Below, piece by piece: positions 37,261-50,900 of a DNA stretch of 64,000 nucleotides. The notes under the pieces were generated by a model. It searched no databases. It was not told the origin of the DNA and was given only the letters and a program-made list of their open reading frames with translations. This DNA is from Ophiura sarsii. Taxonomy: Eukaryota > Echinodermata > Ophiuroidea > Amphilepidida > Ophiuridae. The first letter of the stretch is position 1. Every line of letters starts with the position of its first letter. The translations under genes and the position numbers were made by a program. The DNA lies in the NCBI GenBank assembly GCA_035610835.1, contig CM069446.1, forward strand, positions 52,305,625 through 52,369,624, read 5' to 3'.

Positions 37261-37818
37261 TGTGACATGGCACCACGAAACAGGCGGAAAGTTGCGGCGA
37301 AGATGTTGTGAATTGAGCTAGGATAGCATGTTATTGATTTTTGCCGTTTGTTGTTAGTCTGGACCAAACCCTCTTATTATAGCAGGATTATGAAATAAAT
37401 AGCCTGGCATGGCTGTTAACACTTTCCATGCGGCAGGCGGCTGCAGACGACATCTTAAAATGTCACCATTTTTTTCAAAAATGTCAAAATTATTGAATTT
37501 CATTACCATATTTGGAGTCACCATGTGAAATGCATTGAGGAAAGTACCAAAATGCCTAGTATTGGTTCAGTTTTTCTTGAGATAGACCTAGAAAGTTTGG
37601 AAATATTTCTCAAAAATCTTGTTTCGATATGGTCAAACTAATAGCCGCGTGGAAAGTGTTAACATAACAATACAAAATGCTATTTTAGAATTCCCCTATA
37701 ATAGAAGAGACCATGGGCCAACAACAATTTAAACGGCAAATCAATAATATGCTATGCTGCCTCAATTCAGCAACATCTTCGCCGCAACTTTCCGCCTGTT
37801 TCGTGGTGCCATGTCACA
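37261..37818. mobile_element. TA-flanked inverted-repeat element carrying a nested MITE
   Basis: The arms TGTGACATGGCACCACGAAA (left) and its mirror (right) extend for over 90 bp through GTTGCGGCGAAGATGTTG, with TA on each side. It is 558 bp and noncoding. The interior is interrupted by the TTAA-flanked element at 37420-37658. Confidence 0.85.
37420..37658. mobile_element. piggyBac-like MITE (TTAA), copy 1, nested
   Basis: TTAA flanks both sides, and the ends are CACTTTCCATGCGGC and GCCGCGTGGAAAGTG. It is 239 bp and noncoding. Related copies are at 52579-52819 and 63195-63425. Confidence 0.85.
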
Positions 37819-40800
37819 TATGTCTAATGCAAAGATTGTTCAAGAATAAGTAGTATATTTGTCCATCACACAGGAAGACAGTAATGTAACTACACAGGCG
37901 CAACATTTACGAATGTGCATGTGTCGTCTGCCTTATTCCTGAATGAAATTTTCACAATTATGAATAGTTAATGCCAATAATATCAATTGTATAATTTATG
38001 AGTCTGCAAGTATTCAACATATATAACAATTTAAATATATAAAAACATGTGAGAAGGTTAACTTAGATATGTAGATTTGATGCAGTTAAGGGAGATATGA
38101 CTTTGTAAAATAATAAAGTACCATAAAGGTATGATAATAGAATACAAAATATATATCTAATGATTTTGTACAAATTATTTTTACATCATTTTGTGTACTT
38201 ATACTGGTCTATTCATATCAACTTATTGCATGAACAAAATAAAAATACATATATATACATTAAAAAAGAGAGAAACTTGTAGTACTGTGTAGCATTGTGT
38301 AATAATGTGAAATCCAGAAGTTATATTTTTAGTATCTAATAATCTACAAAATTCCGCGGTTTCATCCCATAGTGACACATCATGGTGTTGTCTTAAATTT
38401 TGTATCATATATAACCACAAAGAATAATGTTACAAGAGGCATGGTTAATGCATGTTTATATTGTGAAAAGTCATTGTTTTCAGTTATTGTGCCATTACTA
38501 TTTGTAACCTTTTTGTGATGACATCCTGGGAAAAATGATACGTCACTACGTGGTGAAATCAAAAGATATTAAAATTGGAACATCATGGCCGTATTCTCAT
38601 GGTCGCGACTGTTGAATTTGGCGTACTCACTCACGATAACTGGAGTGAAACTTAGCATGGAGTGTCTGGGGTGCTGGGAAATATGTCTTTTATAAATTGT
38701 TTTTGACCCGATACATTTAATTTTATTCGAGAAGCTTTTTATAACGAGCAAGTTTACAATAAAGTGTGATTTTGTTTACTTCACCCATCACCGTAAAGCA
38801 ATCTTTCACTCCAGGGAGTAACTTGGAGCAGCCGTAATTGACCAATCAGGTAATCCAATCAAACAAATGTATATCATTTCAAGCAGAAAATAGTAATATG
38901 TTGACAAATTGGTACAATTTAAATCTTACGAAAAAACCTACCAAACAAACTGCATAAATATGAATTGTAAATATAAATATCAGTGTTGTCTTAAAATAGC
39001 TTAACAAATAACCACCTATAGTCAGATTTATAATTGAACAAACACATTGCATGAAGCACGCACAATCCTTTTAAGCGTGCTAATTGTGACCAAAATTATC
39101 TTTGTGCTGCGTGAGTGTTGATCGTTCAATTATTTATAGGATTACAGCTATAGTTCAGTCGGTTCCAAATTGGCAAATCCTGTTTACAGCAGCGAATGAA
39201 CTGAGAGGAGTGTCGAGCGCAAAACGCTCAAACGGCATAATATATGGCGCGCAATGTTGCAGTGACATTTTATGCATGATGCTTGCGTAAGCCAAAGTCA
39301 GGCTTATATGCTTGGATTACTTTTGCGCACGGAGAGATAAAAACTGAATATTCTCACCAATTTGAAACTGATTGAACTATAGCTATGGATATTCTAGTCA
39401 TAAATATTTAACAGACTAAAGTGTTCATACACAAATAGGCAGCAAGTATGATATTCAAGTTGAATCAAATTGATTGAAACCTTATTTCATTGATGATCGT
39501 AACATTAAATTACAGTTAAATAAGTATAATGTACCATATATGGAAACATTATGATATCTGTATTAAAAATAATTAAGTAAAACAAAGACCAACAGTCAAT
39601 GTTATTGGATTCAACATATGCACTTGACTCATGGACCGATTAGATCAACAGAAGCTGAAGAAGAGTATAAAATCATATAAATATATCCATATTGAATACA
39701 GTATGACATGCAGTTGTTAACAAACCTAAAACTGACGCTATTACTAAGGGCCATTCTACTTCAAATCAAATAAAAGTGATGCACATGCCATGAATTATAA
39801 ATTGATTTTGGTAACCTGATGTGTTACAGAATATAAAATGTAGTGTTTAATATGCAACACAGTACAATATTGATTGATAAAGCCATTTTCAATCATACAC
39901 CCAACTGCATTCATTATGCCAATCTGGTGTGGATGCCCAGTCTAATTAATTATGATCGTGATGATTGTCATATTGTGTATTAAATGCCACACTTAAATGC
40001 GCTTATTGAATCTCGCTTATTGCCCATGCAAAACAGTGACCTTGATGGAACACCATTATTCTGTATATGACACACTGTATAGGTACCTAAAACAGACTGC
40101 AATTTAGATACCAATCCATGAATATATTCAAGTGTCCCTGAATCCTTGGATCTTTTTTTAGATCAAGATCATTAATTGACATCACTCAGGTATATTACAA
40201 TTTTCAAACTCAACCCTTTCAGCTAGCTCTCAAAATATTAAAGAGTCTATTTGTTCATTCTTATTGATATGAATTTCAATTGTTTTATCAATGATTGTTA
40301 GCTCATCAACTAAAGAAAGTACACATTCACTTTCAATATATAAATTCACATAACACTATGATGTCAATTAATACTTTTTACTGAATCAAGCAATCTCAAA
40401 CTCATTTTGGATTTGATATAGGTAAAGATACATTGAAATATTTAAATTCATGCTCTACTCAGTTTCACCTATGAAACAGAATAAAATAATTAAATGGAAT
40501 AAAGACACACATCTTTAAATAAAACACCTTGGTGTATTACTTGAATGGCATTTGTATGGTAAAAAGGCCCAAATGACAACATGCAGCGTGTCCCAGAAAA
40601 CCAATAATTTATTTTGCTTGAGGTATTTATTGACACACATTGGCCATACAAGAATAACATGACCAAAACAATGCATTTCCTAGAGGCAGATATTTTATAA
40701 AATGATGTGTTTCCTTATGCCTAGGTGTTAGATGGCATGGAATATTATAACAATGCAAAAACCAGATTGGACAGATCGGACAATATAATCATGATAAATG

Positions 40801-40904
40801 CAAAATATGAAGAGAAATGGGAAAAGTTTTAAATTGAATAATTAAAAAAAGAAAGTCGCAGGTATCCCAAAGTTTAAATAAATTGCAACCAATTAGGAAG
40901 GCTG
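37819..40904. other. AT-rich interval downstream of the minus-strand gene
   Basis: No gene seen. A small inverted-repeat element lies at about 39018-39158. Candidate polyadenylation signals for the minus-strand gene (AATAAA on -) are at 40608-40613 and 40626-40631. Confidence 0.45.
39018..39158. mobile_element. Small MITE of the TATAGTC...AATTGAAC family
   Basis: TATAGTCAGATTTATAATTG plus AACAAACAC on the left is roughly mirrored by GTTGATCGTTCAATTATTTA and a CTATA end. Related sequences lie at 56860-57115 and 57519-57832. Confidence 0.55.
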
Positions 40905-41900
40905 CTAATTTTGACTATGGAGGTAAGCTAACTGTACTGCCACCCATTCTTCCAATTTGCGGAAGTCCATATTGTGAATTTTGTTCAAAGGAAACTTGGG
41001 GAATGTTTTAAATTTGCGGCCTGACGCATTGACAGTGAATAGCGACTCTGAATGCAATTCACTGACAAAGGTCTTAATCTCTCCTGACCAATCTGGTTTT
41101 TTGTGCCTACCTATACCAGTGAACAGCTCCACATCACGATCAAATGTGTGGAGCAGTTCATCCAAAACTTGTTTGGACTGCCCAATCCTCTCTATCAGCT
41201 TCTTTGACAAGTTCGGTCCACTTCTCTTCAAGTCGTTCTTAGAATCCTTATTCAAGAACTCCAAGAAGATGTCAAGTGATATGTTATGCCCAATACCACC
41301 ATGCACATTGACTGTACGGTTGAATATCATTCTCGCCGCCATTCTGTGGGTCAAGGACCCAAATATTTGGGAAATCAATCTAAAACTAATAGTACGATAA
41401 TTTGAATGGTTGTAACAGTGAAAATGGACAAAGTCATACCTCCAATGGAGAACAATTCGTTCACCATCGCCTTCCTTAACTGCATCAATCCTAGCTATAT
41501 CTAGCAAACCTTCTCTTAGTAAGCTACACTCGTAATTAAAAACATAATCTCCTACATCATCTGGCTTTGGATGGGTGAATGACGGAAGAACACCTTGGGG
41601 GAAAACAAAAGTATCAACAACAGCTGAACAGACCGTGTCAAGATACTTTTGTTTTACCTCCAAGGTATCCTTCTCTGATGGAAGATCAGAGGGAGATCCT
41701 TCAATTGTGTCTATCCTCAGGACTTGCATCAATGCAAGGACAACAAGTCCATGAGTGACAAATTGAAGGAACTCCCTATCGTCATTCACCGCATCTTTCA
41801 CCGATGCCTTCACTCCCCGACGATCAAACAACTCTCGCAGGTGGGAAAGAGTGCCTTTTTCTCGTAAGGACCTTGGGTTGTAGAATTTGGTGAAGACATC
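40905..41900 (-). CDS. DUF6589-like gene, last coding exon
   Basis: The acceptor on - is CTTCTTCTTACAG before DVFTKFYNP. It encodes 331 residues, including HWRYDFVHFH and GGIGHNISLDIFLEFLN, and ends AVQLAYLHSQN. It is the longest uninterrupted coding stretch in the window. Confidence 0.9.
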   Translation of the reverse strand, partial: DVFTKFYNPRSLREKGTLSHLRELFDRRGVKASVKDAVNDDREFLQFVTHGLVVLALMQVLRIDTIEGSPSDLPSEKDTLEVKQKYLDTVCSAVVDTFVFPQGVLPSFTHPKPDDVGDYVFNYECSLLREGLLDIARIDAVKEGDGERIVLHWRYDFVHFHCYNHSNYRTISFRLISQIFGSLTHRMAARMIFNRTVNVHGGIGHNISLDIFLEFLNKDSKNDLKRSGPNLSKKLIERIGQSKQVLDELLHTFDRDVELFTGIGRHKKPDWSGEIKTFVSELHSESLFTVNASGRKFKTFPKFPLNKIHNMDFRKLEEWVAVQLAYLHSQN

Positions 41901-44900
41901 CTGTAAGAAGAAGAAAAATAACATTACAACCTGTGATTAATCAATTTCACATGTAATTTGATGAACAATAGGGTATTCAGTGGCGTAACTAGGTTTTTGA
42001 TATGGGGTGGGGGGGGGGGGGTAAGAATTGAAAGTTAACGGACAATTTTTTGAGGCAAGAAATGTGCGCGAAATTGTTTGACTTCACATTTCTTTGTGCT
42101 ATGATTGAGGTACATTTCTGCTTCCAACAAGCTTCTTTCTACCCAAAACATTCAATTTTTGGGACACATGAGCTTATAGCGCACGAACACTTTTCCGTCT
42201 GTGTACTTTTGACCATCATAATTCCAGGACTCTTGTCAAATGAACCGACAGTATTAATCTCAACCGAAAGACAGTCGATATCTGCCTACACTACTGGGGT
42301 TATTCATTAATTTGGTTTAGTTGCCTGAAAAGTACAAATACATATTAATCAATGAAATGTGAATAACTGCAGATATCATCTGTCATTTAACAAAATAATA
42401 CCTTACGAACAGGGATAGCACTGGATCCAAAATGTGAGAGGTCCCATGACATTTTTCAGGACCCCGTAGGACTTCAAAAAACAAATTTAAGGGGTCCCCC
42501 AAGAAATTGAGGGGTCCTGAAGTTTGGGTATTTAAAAAAATTACTTTTTAACGGGCAGTTTTAATGAATTTATATTGTGAGCAAAGGATGGATATGTAAT
42601 TTACAGAATTTCTTAAGGTTTCCATTTCCACACATCGTCAAATTTAAGGGGTCCCTTCAATTTTGATCGGGACCCGCAAGTCTTTCCAATTTGAAACCTG
42701 ACGCGTCACTATTAGAAAGTGAGAGGACTAGGACGCGTCAGAATGCGACCCCTGCTTACGAATGAAAATTAATCCTCATTGCAACTTGTATTTTATATTT
42801 GGGCCCTACGACCCTGGATAAACCAATATATTTCTATTGGGGTCCATTAGATGTGTGAACAAATACACACCGGGATGATCCCCTACTCTTTACAATAGAG
42901 TCTGTACCATTTTACATAAGAAAAAAGAGTTGTGATCTTCATGGATTGACTTGCCATTTCACCCGATTTCTTATTTAGTTTTATGAACTGATTCATATTT
43001 TATCAAAAATGTATCAATATAGTATGTTGCAGTATACGGTAGATATACCCCTTAAATGTGATTCAATTGCCTTACTTGTAGGATGATTACTCCTTCATGC
43101 CAATCTTCTGGCTTTGGGATCAGTCCCTTCAGTCTATCTTCCGGGCAGAACCCATCAGCACAGGCTTTTTGGGCAGAATAGCCTCTTTGGACGGTGAGGC
43201 CATCCCCCCCAAATGGCAGTTTGTGTATGGTACCATCATCTGTGACTGGGCAGTACCTCTGAAGGGTGCACATGGTATCGATCATGTCACCAAGATTCAT
43301 TTCATCCTTCTCCAAGATACCCAGTTTATTCTAAAATGAAATATAAAATTGTTATATATTATCAATAACTAGCATAGTACATATAGGGTATCGAGTTTAG
43401 ACTCTACTTGTGTTATATTGTGTGACATAAGGACATCCAACACTGTGGGACCAGTAATTTAGTAATTTGTATTACTTTCCTTCAAACCAACACATTTATG
43501 CCCAACAATATAATCACGGTAGCATCTAAAAACAATACTTTTTTTTCTCATTCTTGAATGATCCCATTATATGGATATTTATCTGTTACAGGTAGATGTT
43601 CTGATTGCGGGCCCGATTTTCAACTTGATGTTTTCACATGAAAGGTCATCCTTAAAATTGTCGCATTCCAAAGTTTGAGTTGCATAACTCCACTGGTTCT
43701 ATTTTTAGACGGACAAGGTCACACAAAACTTGCCCATTGAGTAGTACACAAACTGGTTGGTGGTTAACCACCTTTGGCAGTAATTCACCACATTTTTGCC
43801 TATCATTTCTAAATGGGGATTCTTCTGATATCAAAATATCTTGATGTGAAAAAAAATCATAGCCCCAAAAAAGTGATTGGAACATACACCTTTAAAATAT
43901 TATACAATAAATGAAAATAGTATCGTAAATGATTGGTTGATACTTCATCATGTTACTTTTGTCTATTTCATACTTGATGTCATTCATGGTCTTTTGTTAT
44001 GCCCTACCTTGTATGATGTTTATCTGGAGCACTGACCTTTTGACATCTGGTATAAACCCTCGATGTGAAAAGTGATTAGCCATAACTATGTCTATAATTT
44101 CTACAAATCTAGTAATAGTGGGCCATATCCGGTATAAACAATAAATTCTACCCCAGTTTGTGGACAAGGTTTGCACAATGCACAAAAAGGAATTGCTTCA
44201 AATGTAAACAATGCATATGTTATAGCATTCTTTGGTTACATGCACTGGGATAACTGCATAGAGGAGGATAAAAAGAGGTTCAACTAAGTTTGCAAGTGTA
44301 TTCTTTTCATAAAGGAATCTAATTATACACCTCACTTGGTCTAATTTTAAGCTTTGATAACATGTGCTTACCACATCTGACTTGACCATAGACTCCTGCT
44401 GATGCTGATGGGTGATGTGGTGTATCACTGCAGGTTCAAGAACCTTCATACATGGTATGTACACCACACCGATCCGCCCGATCAAGACCTGTTATAATTA
44501 ATAAAAGATATCCATGAATACATAATAATTCCAAATCAAAAAAAAAAAATCTAAGATCATCATAATATGGAATGGTCATTTACCAAATAGATTCATAAGG
44601 ATCATTGGTTATAATCTGATATAGAATGTCCTTACAGATGAGGTGACCGTTGTTTGTATCCAATGTTAATCAACAAATGCAACGGTCGAAGGAACCCGGG
44701 GGGGGTGGGTACTCGGATTTGGTTTGGTCGGGGGTGTGCCGCTGGAGATTCAAAACCCATACCCATTTCTAAGGGTGATTTTTCGCGAAAATAGACCTAA
44801 TTTTGGCAAATTTTCGCGAAAATAGACCTCATTTTGGCAAATCCGCGAAAACAGGACCCATGTCTAAGGATTTTTCACTGAAAAGCCTACCCATGGCTAA

Positions 44901-47900
44901 GGATGTCTCATGAGAAAACGACCCACTGGAGCGGCACGTCCCCGTATGCCTTACATACGTGAGTACCCCCCCCCCCCCCCCGGGGAAGGAACTGGACTAT
45001 CGATACACGATTGAGGGCCACAACACTGTCCACTATGCCGTATTGCCCTTTATAATGCTTTGGTGCGAGTTTTAAAAGCATGGGTCCATAACAAAACAGG
45101 ATGCGTGCACCAATCCCTGGGCAAAGAACAATGGCAACTAGCCACGTTTTGCCTGGTGTGACGTCACCTGTCACCCCATAACAATTATAAGACCGGCTTA
45201 ATTATATGTGACCCATCACATCAAAATGGACATGTTGGTGGCCCGAGACAAATCTGAGTTATTTTACAGTATCAGAAGCATTGTCAAATGTCTAATTACC
45301 TGGAGTTCTTGTTTGAGTGATGATTGGTCAATGTCATCCAACCACCACGTCTCCTGTGGCAATCGCCTAATGTCGTCCAGAATAGGACGATCATTTGGCA
45401 AGTGCTCACAGTTCACCCTGTCCAGCACACTATACGCTTGCATCATATTGTGCTGGACATTGGACGTGGTGGATAGTTTGTGCCGCACTTTCTCTCTATA
45501 GTTCAGGTTGTCGATTACAAACTGGAAGGATGGGTGCAAAGCTGGAGAAACCTGGAAAAGTTCATTGAGGAAAGATTGTGAGTGTTTTTAACATATAAAT
45601 AACAGGGCCGGGGGACCAGAAAATATACAAAAGATTGAGACATTGTTTGTCTGAAAAAGGGAATTAGATTTGTTTGACCATTTCCATGCTTTGCCAATTT
45701 ACAGCCATTTTGATTGTTTTGAAATTTATTCATGATTTGAGAGTTCATTACATAAACTTGTGTATTGATTTTCACAGTAGCTGCTTGGAGCGCAAACATT
45801 AGCGCAAAAATATACATGTTTACAGTAGCTACTAATGTTGTCTAAAAGGTAGAGATTTTCTAATTGGTTACTTGAATTAATAAAATAATGTAAATTTGTT
45901 AAATGCTTGCAATCTATTTTAAGCTACATATTTCGGTATTTTGATTATATTAAGACCAATACTTTTCAGTCCATCAAACAATACAGGAAATAACTTCAAG
46001 TTTCATGTTCCCTTATTTTTACTCAGTGATGAGGTTACTTTTTCATTATGGTCACATGTTCGAAGCTCGCCTCATTTCATGTTACACACAGATTTTGGCT
46101 TTCACGACATGATTTTAGTTTTACACATTTATATTTGCTTGTATACCCATGAGGTAGTAAAAGTATACATTTTCTGAAGGGAAATTGCCAGAGGAAACCA
46201 AATATGCTATTGAAATTATAGTAGAACAAAGCATGGGATAAGCCTATAGTTCCGTTTCATAATTGAAAAAATGAAACATATGTTTGAAATTGCTTAAACT
46301 ACAGTATGTTTTAAAAATATATATAATAATAATGAATTTTTTGAAATGTTGACGCAAGTGACAAAACAGTGATGGGGGCTGGTAATGGAAAAACTCAAAA
46401 TCGACTTTCAGGAGCATTATACTTTTTAGTATTTGATCTACTTATACTTTTAGCAAGTTTTTTATTTTATCATTTTCATTTAAAGCCAATTTGTGATAGT
46501 TTGATTAGTGGTTCATGATATGGCTGAAATATGGTACTAAGGTTACCTGTGCTGGCATGGGAACATAGAATCCGCTTAACCTGTATACAACCTTTCTAAA
46601 AAAAACCATTTGAAATAATAACAATAATAATAATAATAATAATCAGTATTTATGTAGCGCCTTTTCCAAAGAGTTCAAAGGACTGTAATTTCGCTGCTGG
46701 TGAATCATCAGAATCAGATCGCATCAACTAGGGTGCAGCCAATTCAGGCGCAAACCACTATCCGCACTTAGATTGTAACATCCACCATTTTTCAATGCAG
46801 CTCCCCAAATACCATTGGGTCAAGGAAGTTTTTGATAACCGAAACTACTGATCACTGATTTTGAAAGCAGGAGGACCCGGAGTACCCGGAGAAAACCTGC
46901 GAAAGCGTGCATGGATCATGATAAACCAAATGCACATAAAGCCCGCGGTCGTGCACAGAATTGATCCGGGTTTCATTGGTGCAAGGCGAGAGAACAACCC
47001 GCTGAGCCAACACGCTCTCCCAAAAAAAGGATATTGGAATAGATAGTAAAACAGATGTGTGTGAGATAAGACAGAGTATATAAAAAAATCAAATCAAACA
47101 TGTTCTTAAAATTACAAATAAAAAGACAAAGTTTTAATTATGCTTAAATTGTTGATGCATCAATTATAGAATTGATTATATAGTTAAAACATGTAGGGTT
47201 TTCTCATATCTCGAGTATTGATTATAGGTCAATAAATGTGTATGTGTTGTTTCGAGAGAAATTAGACAAATCAATGCACGTGCGCTGATGTTGATGTGTG
47301 AATAATGGCACGACCCCGAAGGGGAAGTGCTATTGTGAGCATATCAACATTTGCGCAAGTGCATTGATTTTTCTATTTTTTTCGAGAAACAAAACATACG
47401 CATGCATTGACCTAATTCATACACGACACTATACAAATAAAAATTCACAATTTAAGCATAATTTTGATCTATGTAAAACGACTAAAAACACTTTAACAAG
47501 TTTGCTAACACCCGCAGTGAAAATCGGCGAACCCGCGAATCTTGAACAACGAATCAAAACAAAACGCGCACTGCGTGATTTGAACGGCGCACACGCGGAG
47601 TGCAGTGGACACTTTCAATGCACTCCGCGTATTTGTAATTCCTGCTTCCTGATTGGATCAACACTACATAGAGTGTATGAATAGGCCTTTAGGCATTGAC
47701 AACCAGGTTGACTTTTACAAATAATTGCTGGACATGTTGCCATGGAAACTGAAGTTGACTAAAAATTGTCACAGGTCAAATGCTCTAAATGAATGAATGG
47801 ATTTGTCACAGTGTCTGCTGTTATTGATACAAGACATACATTAAGTTACCAATTACCATTATGTATACTCTATTGGGCTCCTCCAGACAGTGAAACGGGC

Positions 47901-50900
47901 GCACTTTTAATGCACATGAATATTCCGTCTTACAACGCTCGTGTGTATGAGGCGCGCACGTTTATGTGCTGCAATTTAGCAGAATACGCAGTTACGTCTC
48001 TGTCTCTTGATGGCCAAATAGAATATGTATAAGCAGAAGTTCATAGCAATAATTCTGCAACTCAACGGGATGCTATCCAATGTTTTGTTTCCATCTGTTT
48101 TATTTCTAAATATATATATTATATTAACAAAAACCATTAAGGAGAAAAGAATATTACTTACTCCGTTATAATTAATATCAAAGATGACTCTTGGACTTCT
48201 TTGTTCTACATCACTGATATCCTCATCCTCATCTGCTTCAACCTCCTCTTCTCCAACTTCCTCCATAATTGAACCATCTGATTCCTGAGAAACATATACA
48301 ATGCTTTAGATGTTATTTGATATGAAAATAATTCCAGTGGCTAACAGATTTAAAAATTCCTTCATGATATTTTTAAACGATAGTATTTCAATCTGAACCA
48401 AGGAATTCTGAGTTCTCAAAATATAATGCTTGGATTGTTCACCTGATTCAATTGTCAACTTACTCCAAACCAGGCTTTTATCACGAATCACAATTTTGGA
48501 AGAAAAATCAACAAATATCATGAATCAACAATTACAATACAAAATGTTGGCAACAACGGAATGAAATGTTGGAATATGTAGTAGCTGCGACTAGCGCCAA
48601 TGCATTGTAGATAACATTTTATACGAGGTGGCTAATGTTTATGTGGCGGTACTTGGTTCTCTGCATGTTAGTGACTTTCGCTTATTGGTTTTTGCATACA
48701 TTCATCACAAAAAGTAACTATACAGGTAATAAATGGACTTTTAACACTAAAAATATATATCCTACCTAAAAAATATCATATTATAAAGTTGTTGAGAAAT
48801 TTATCTTCTTCAATATGAGATATTGCACGCTAGGATCGGTTGAATATTGAAAAAGTGACAATCCAAAATGTAAGGTAAAGTCACAATTTCTTTTTCACAT
48901 TTTACATTTCAACACGAGGGAGAGTATGACAGGTAGCGTGTGTGTGGCATATTGATCCATCGGCCGACTGTCCAACCTGCGCATGCATCCACAATTGCAC
49001 TACCGGTAATCGATAAGGTACCCACCCGTAGATGGGTCCGCGTGTAGAAAATAAAAATGTGAAAATGAAAATCGGGCTTCACCTTACATTTAGGAGTGTC
49101 ACTTCCTTAATAATCACCCGATCCTAGCGTGCATTATTTCAATTTAAAGAAGACTAATTTTTCAACAACTTTATAATTTAATATTTTTAGGTAAGATATA
49201 TATTTTTAGAGTTAGAAGCCCATTTATACCTGTATAGTTACTTTTTTGATGACTGTATTGCAAATAATAAACATTTTGCTTACATCATTTTGGTCGTCTA
49301 CAACAGGAGTCACGTCAGGTTGAACAGCATCGTCACCGTCTTCATATATAAGACCCTATTGAAAGTTAATATGATATATACATCAACTAAATTCATGATT
49401 TCGTAAAGCAAAGTAATATGGGGATGAGAGAGGGAGAAAGAGAATAGAGAATAAACTATTAAGATCTAGCAACACATGTCGAGAATTACATATAATATAT
49501 GGTGATGAGGTCAAACTATATTCAAAGCCAATGCTGAAAAACTGCATCATTATGTTCCCATCCCTTAACACTTTTGGACCAGGGAGCAACTCACTTCCGC
49601 TTTTTCGGCCCAAATTAGGTATTTTAGTCTCAAGCAGTATCATATGGGGCTAAATTTGTTGTGGTTACCATTCAAGGTATTTAATAGTAATTTTGAAAAT
49701 CCTGAAAACACATGTCATAATTAAATTTACAAATGAATAGCAATTTCAACATACGTAAGCATGATCAGTGTGTTGGCCATCACTTTCCAATCCATGAGCC
49801 GAATAGCCGTCACTGTCACTTACACTAATACTATCACTGTCTTCAACCTGTATCAACATATAAAGGATAAAAGTAAATTAACAGCTGGAGGCCTTCTGAC
49901 TTCCACCTTCTAATACCTTTGTTACCATACATTTTAAATTCTGGGTGAATTACATGTATTTGCCGACTACAATTTATCCTCTAATGCGGTATCTGAGACT
50001 AAAGTACCTATAAAGAGATAGGAAGCTAGCACTTCAAACGGCTCTGTCTGTGCACAGTGTCCGGTGCGGTTTTGTTATGCCAATTGCGCGATCCACTCGA
50101 CTAGCGAGCAACTCACTTCCGCTTCTTCGGCCCAAATTAGGTATTTTAGTCTCAAGCAGTATCATATGGGGCTAAATTTGTTGTGGTTACCATTCAAGGT
50201 ATTTAATAGTAATTTTGAAAATCCTGAAAGCACATGTCATAATTAAATTTACAAATGAATAGCAATTTCAACATACGTAAGCATGATCAGTGTGTTGGCC
50301 ATCACTTTCCAATCCATGAGCCGAATAGCCGTCACTGTCACTGTCACTTACACTAATACTATCACTGTCTTCAACCTGTATCAATGCATATAAAGGATAA
50401 AAGTAAATTAACAGCTGGAGGCCTTCTGACTTCCACCTTCTAATACCTTTGTTACCATACATTTTACATTCTGGGTGAATTATTTGCCGACTACAATTTA
50501 TCCTCTAATGTGGTATCTGAGACTAAAGTACCTATAAAGAGATAGGAAGCTAGCACTTCAAACGGCTCTGTCTGTGCACAGTGTCCGGTGCGGTTTTGTT
50601 ATGCCAATTGCGCGATCCACTCGACTAGCGAGCAACTCACTTCCGCTTCTTCGGCCCAAATTAGGTATTTTAGTCTCAAGCAGTATCATATGGGGCTAAA
50701 TTTGTTGTGGTTACCATTCAAGTTACAAGGTATTTAATACTAATTTTGACAATCCTGAAAACACATGTCATAATTAAATTTACAAATGAATAGCAATTTT
50801 TCAACATATACGTAAGCTTGATCAGTGTGTTGGCCACTTTCCAATCCATGAGCCGAATAGCCATGTTCTCCATGAGGATGCTCAACTGTTAACCGTCACT

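Noticed and set aside
40981..41400. 139-codon + strand open frame
   Set aside because: It is antisense to the well-supported last exon of the DUF6589-like gene.
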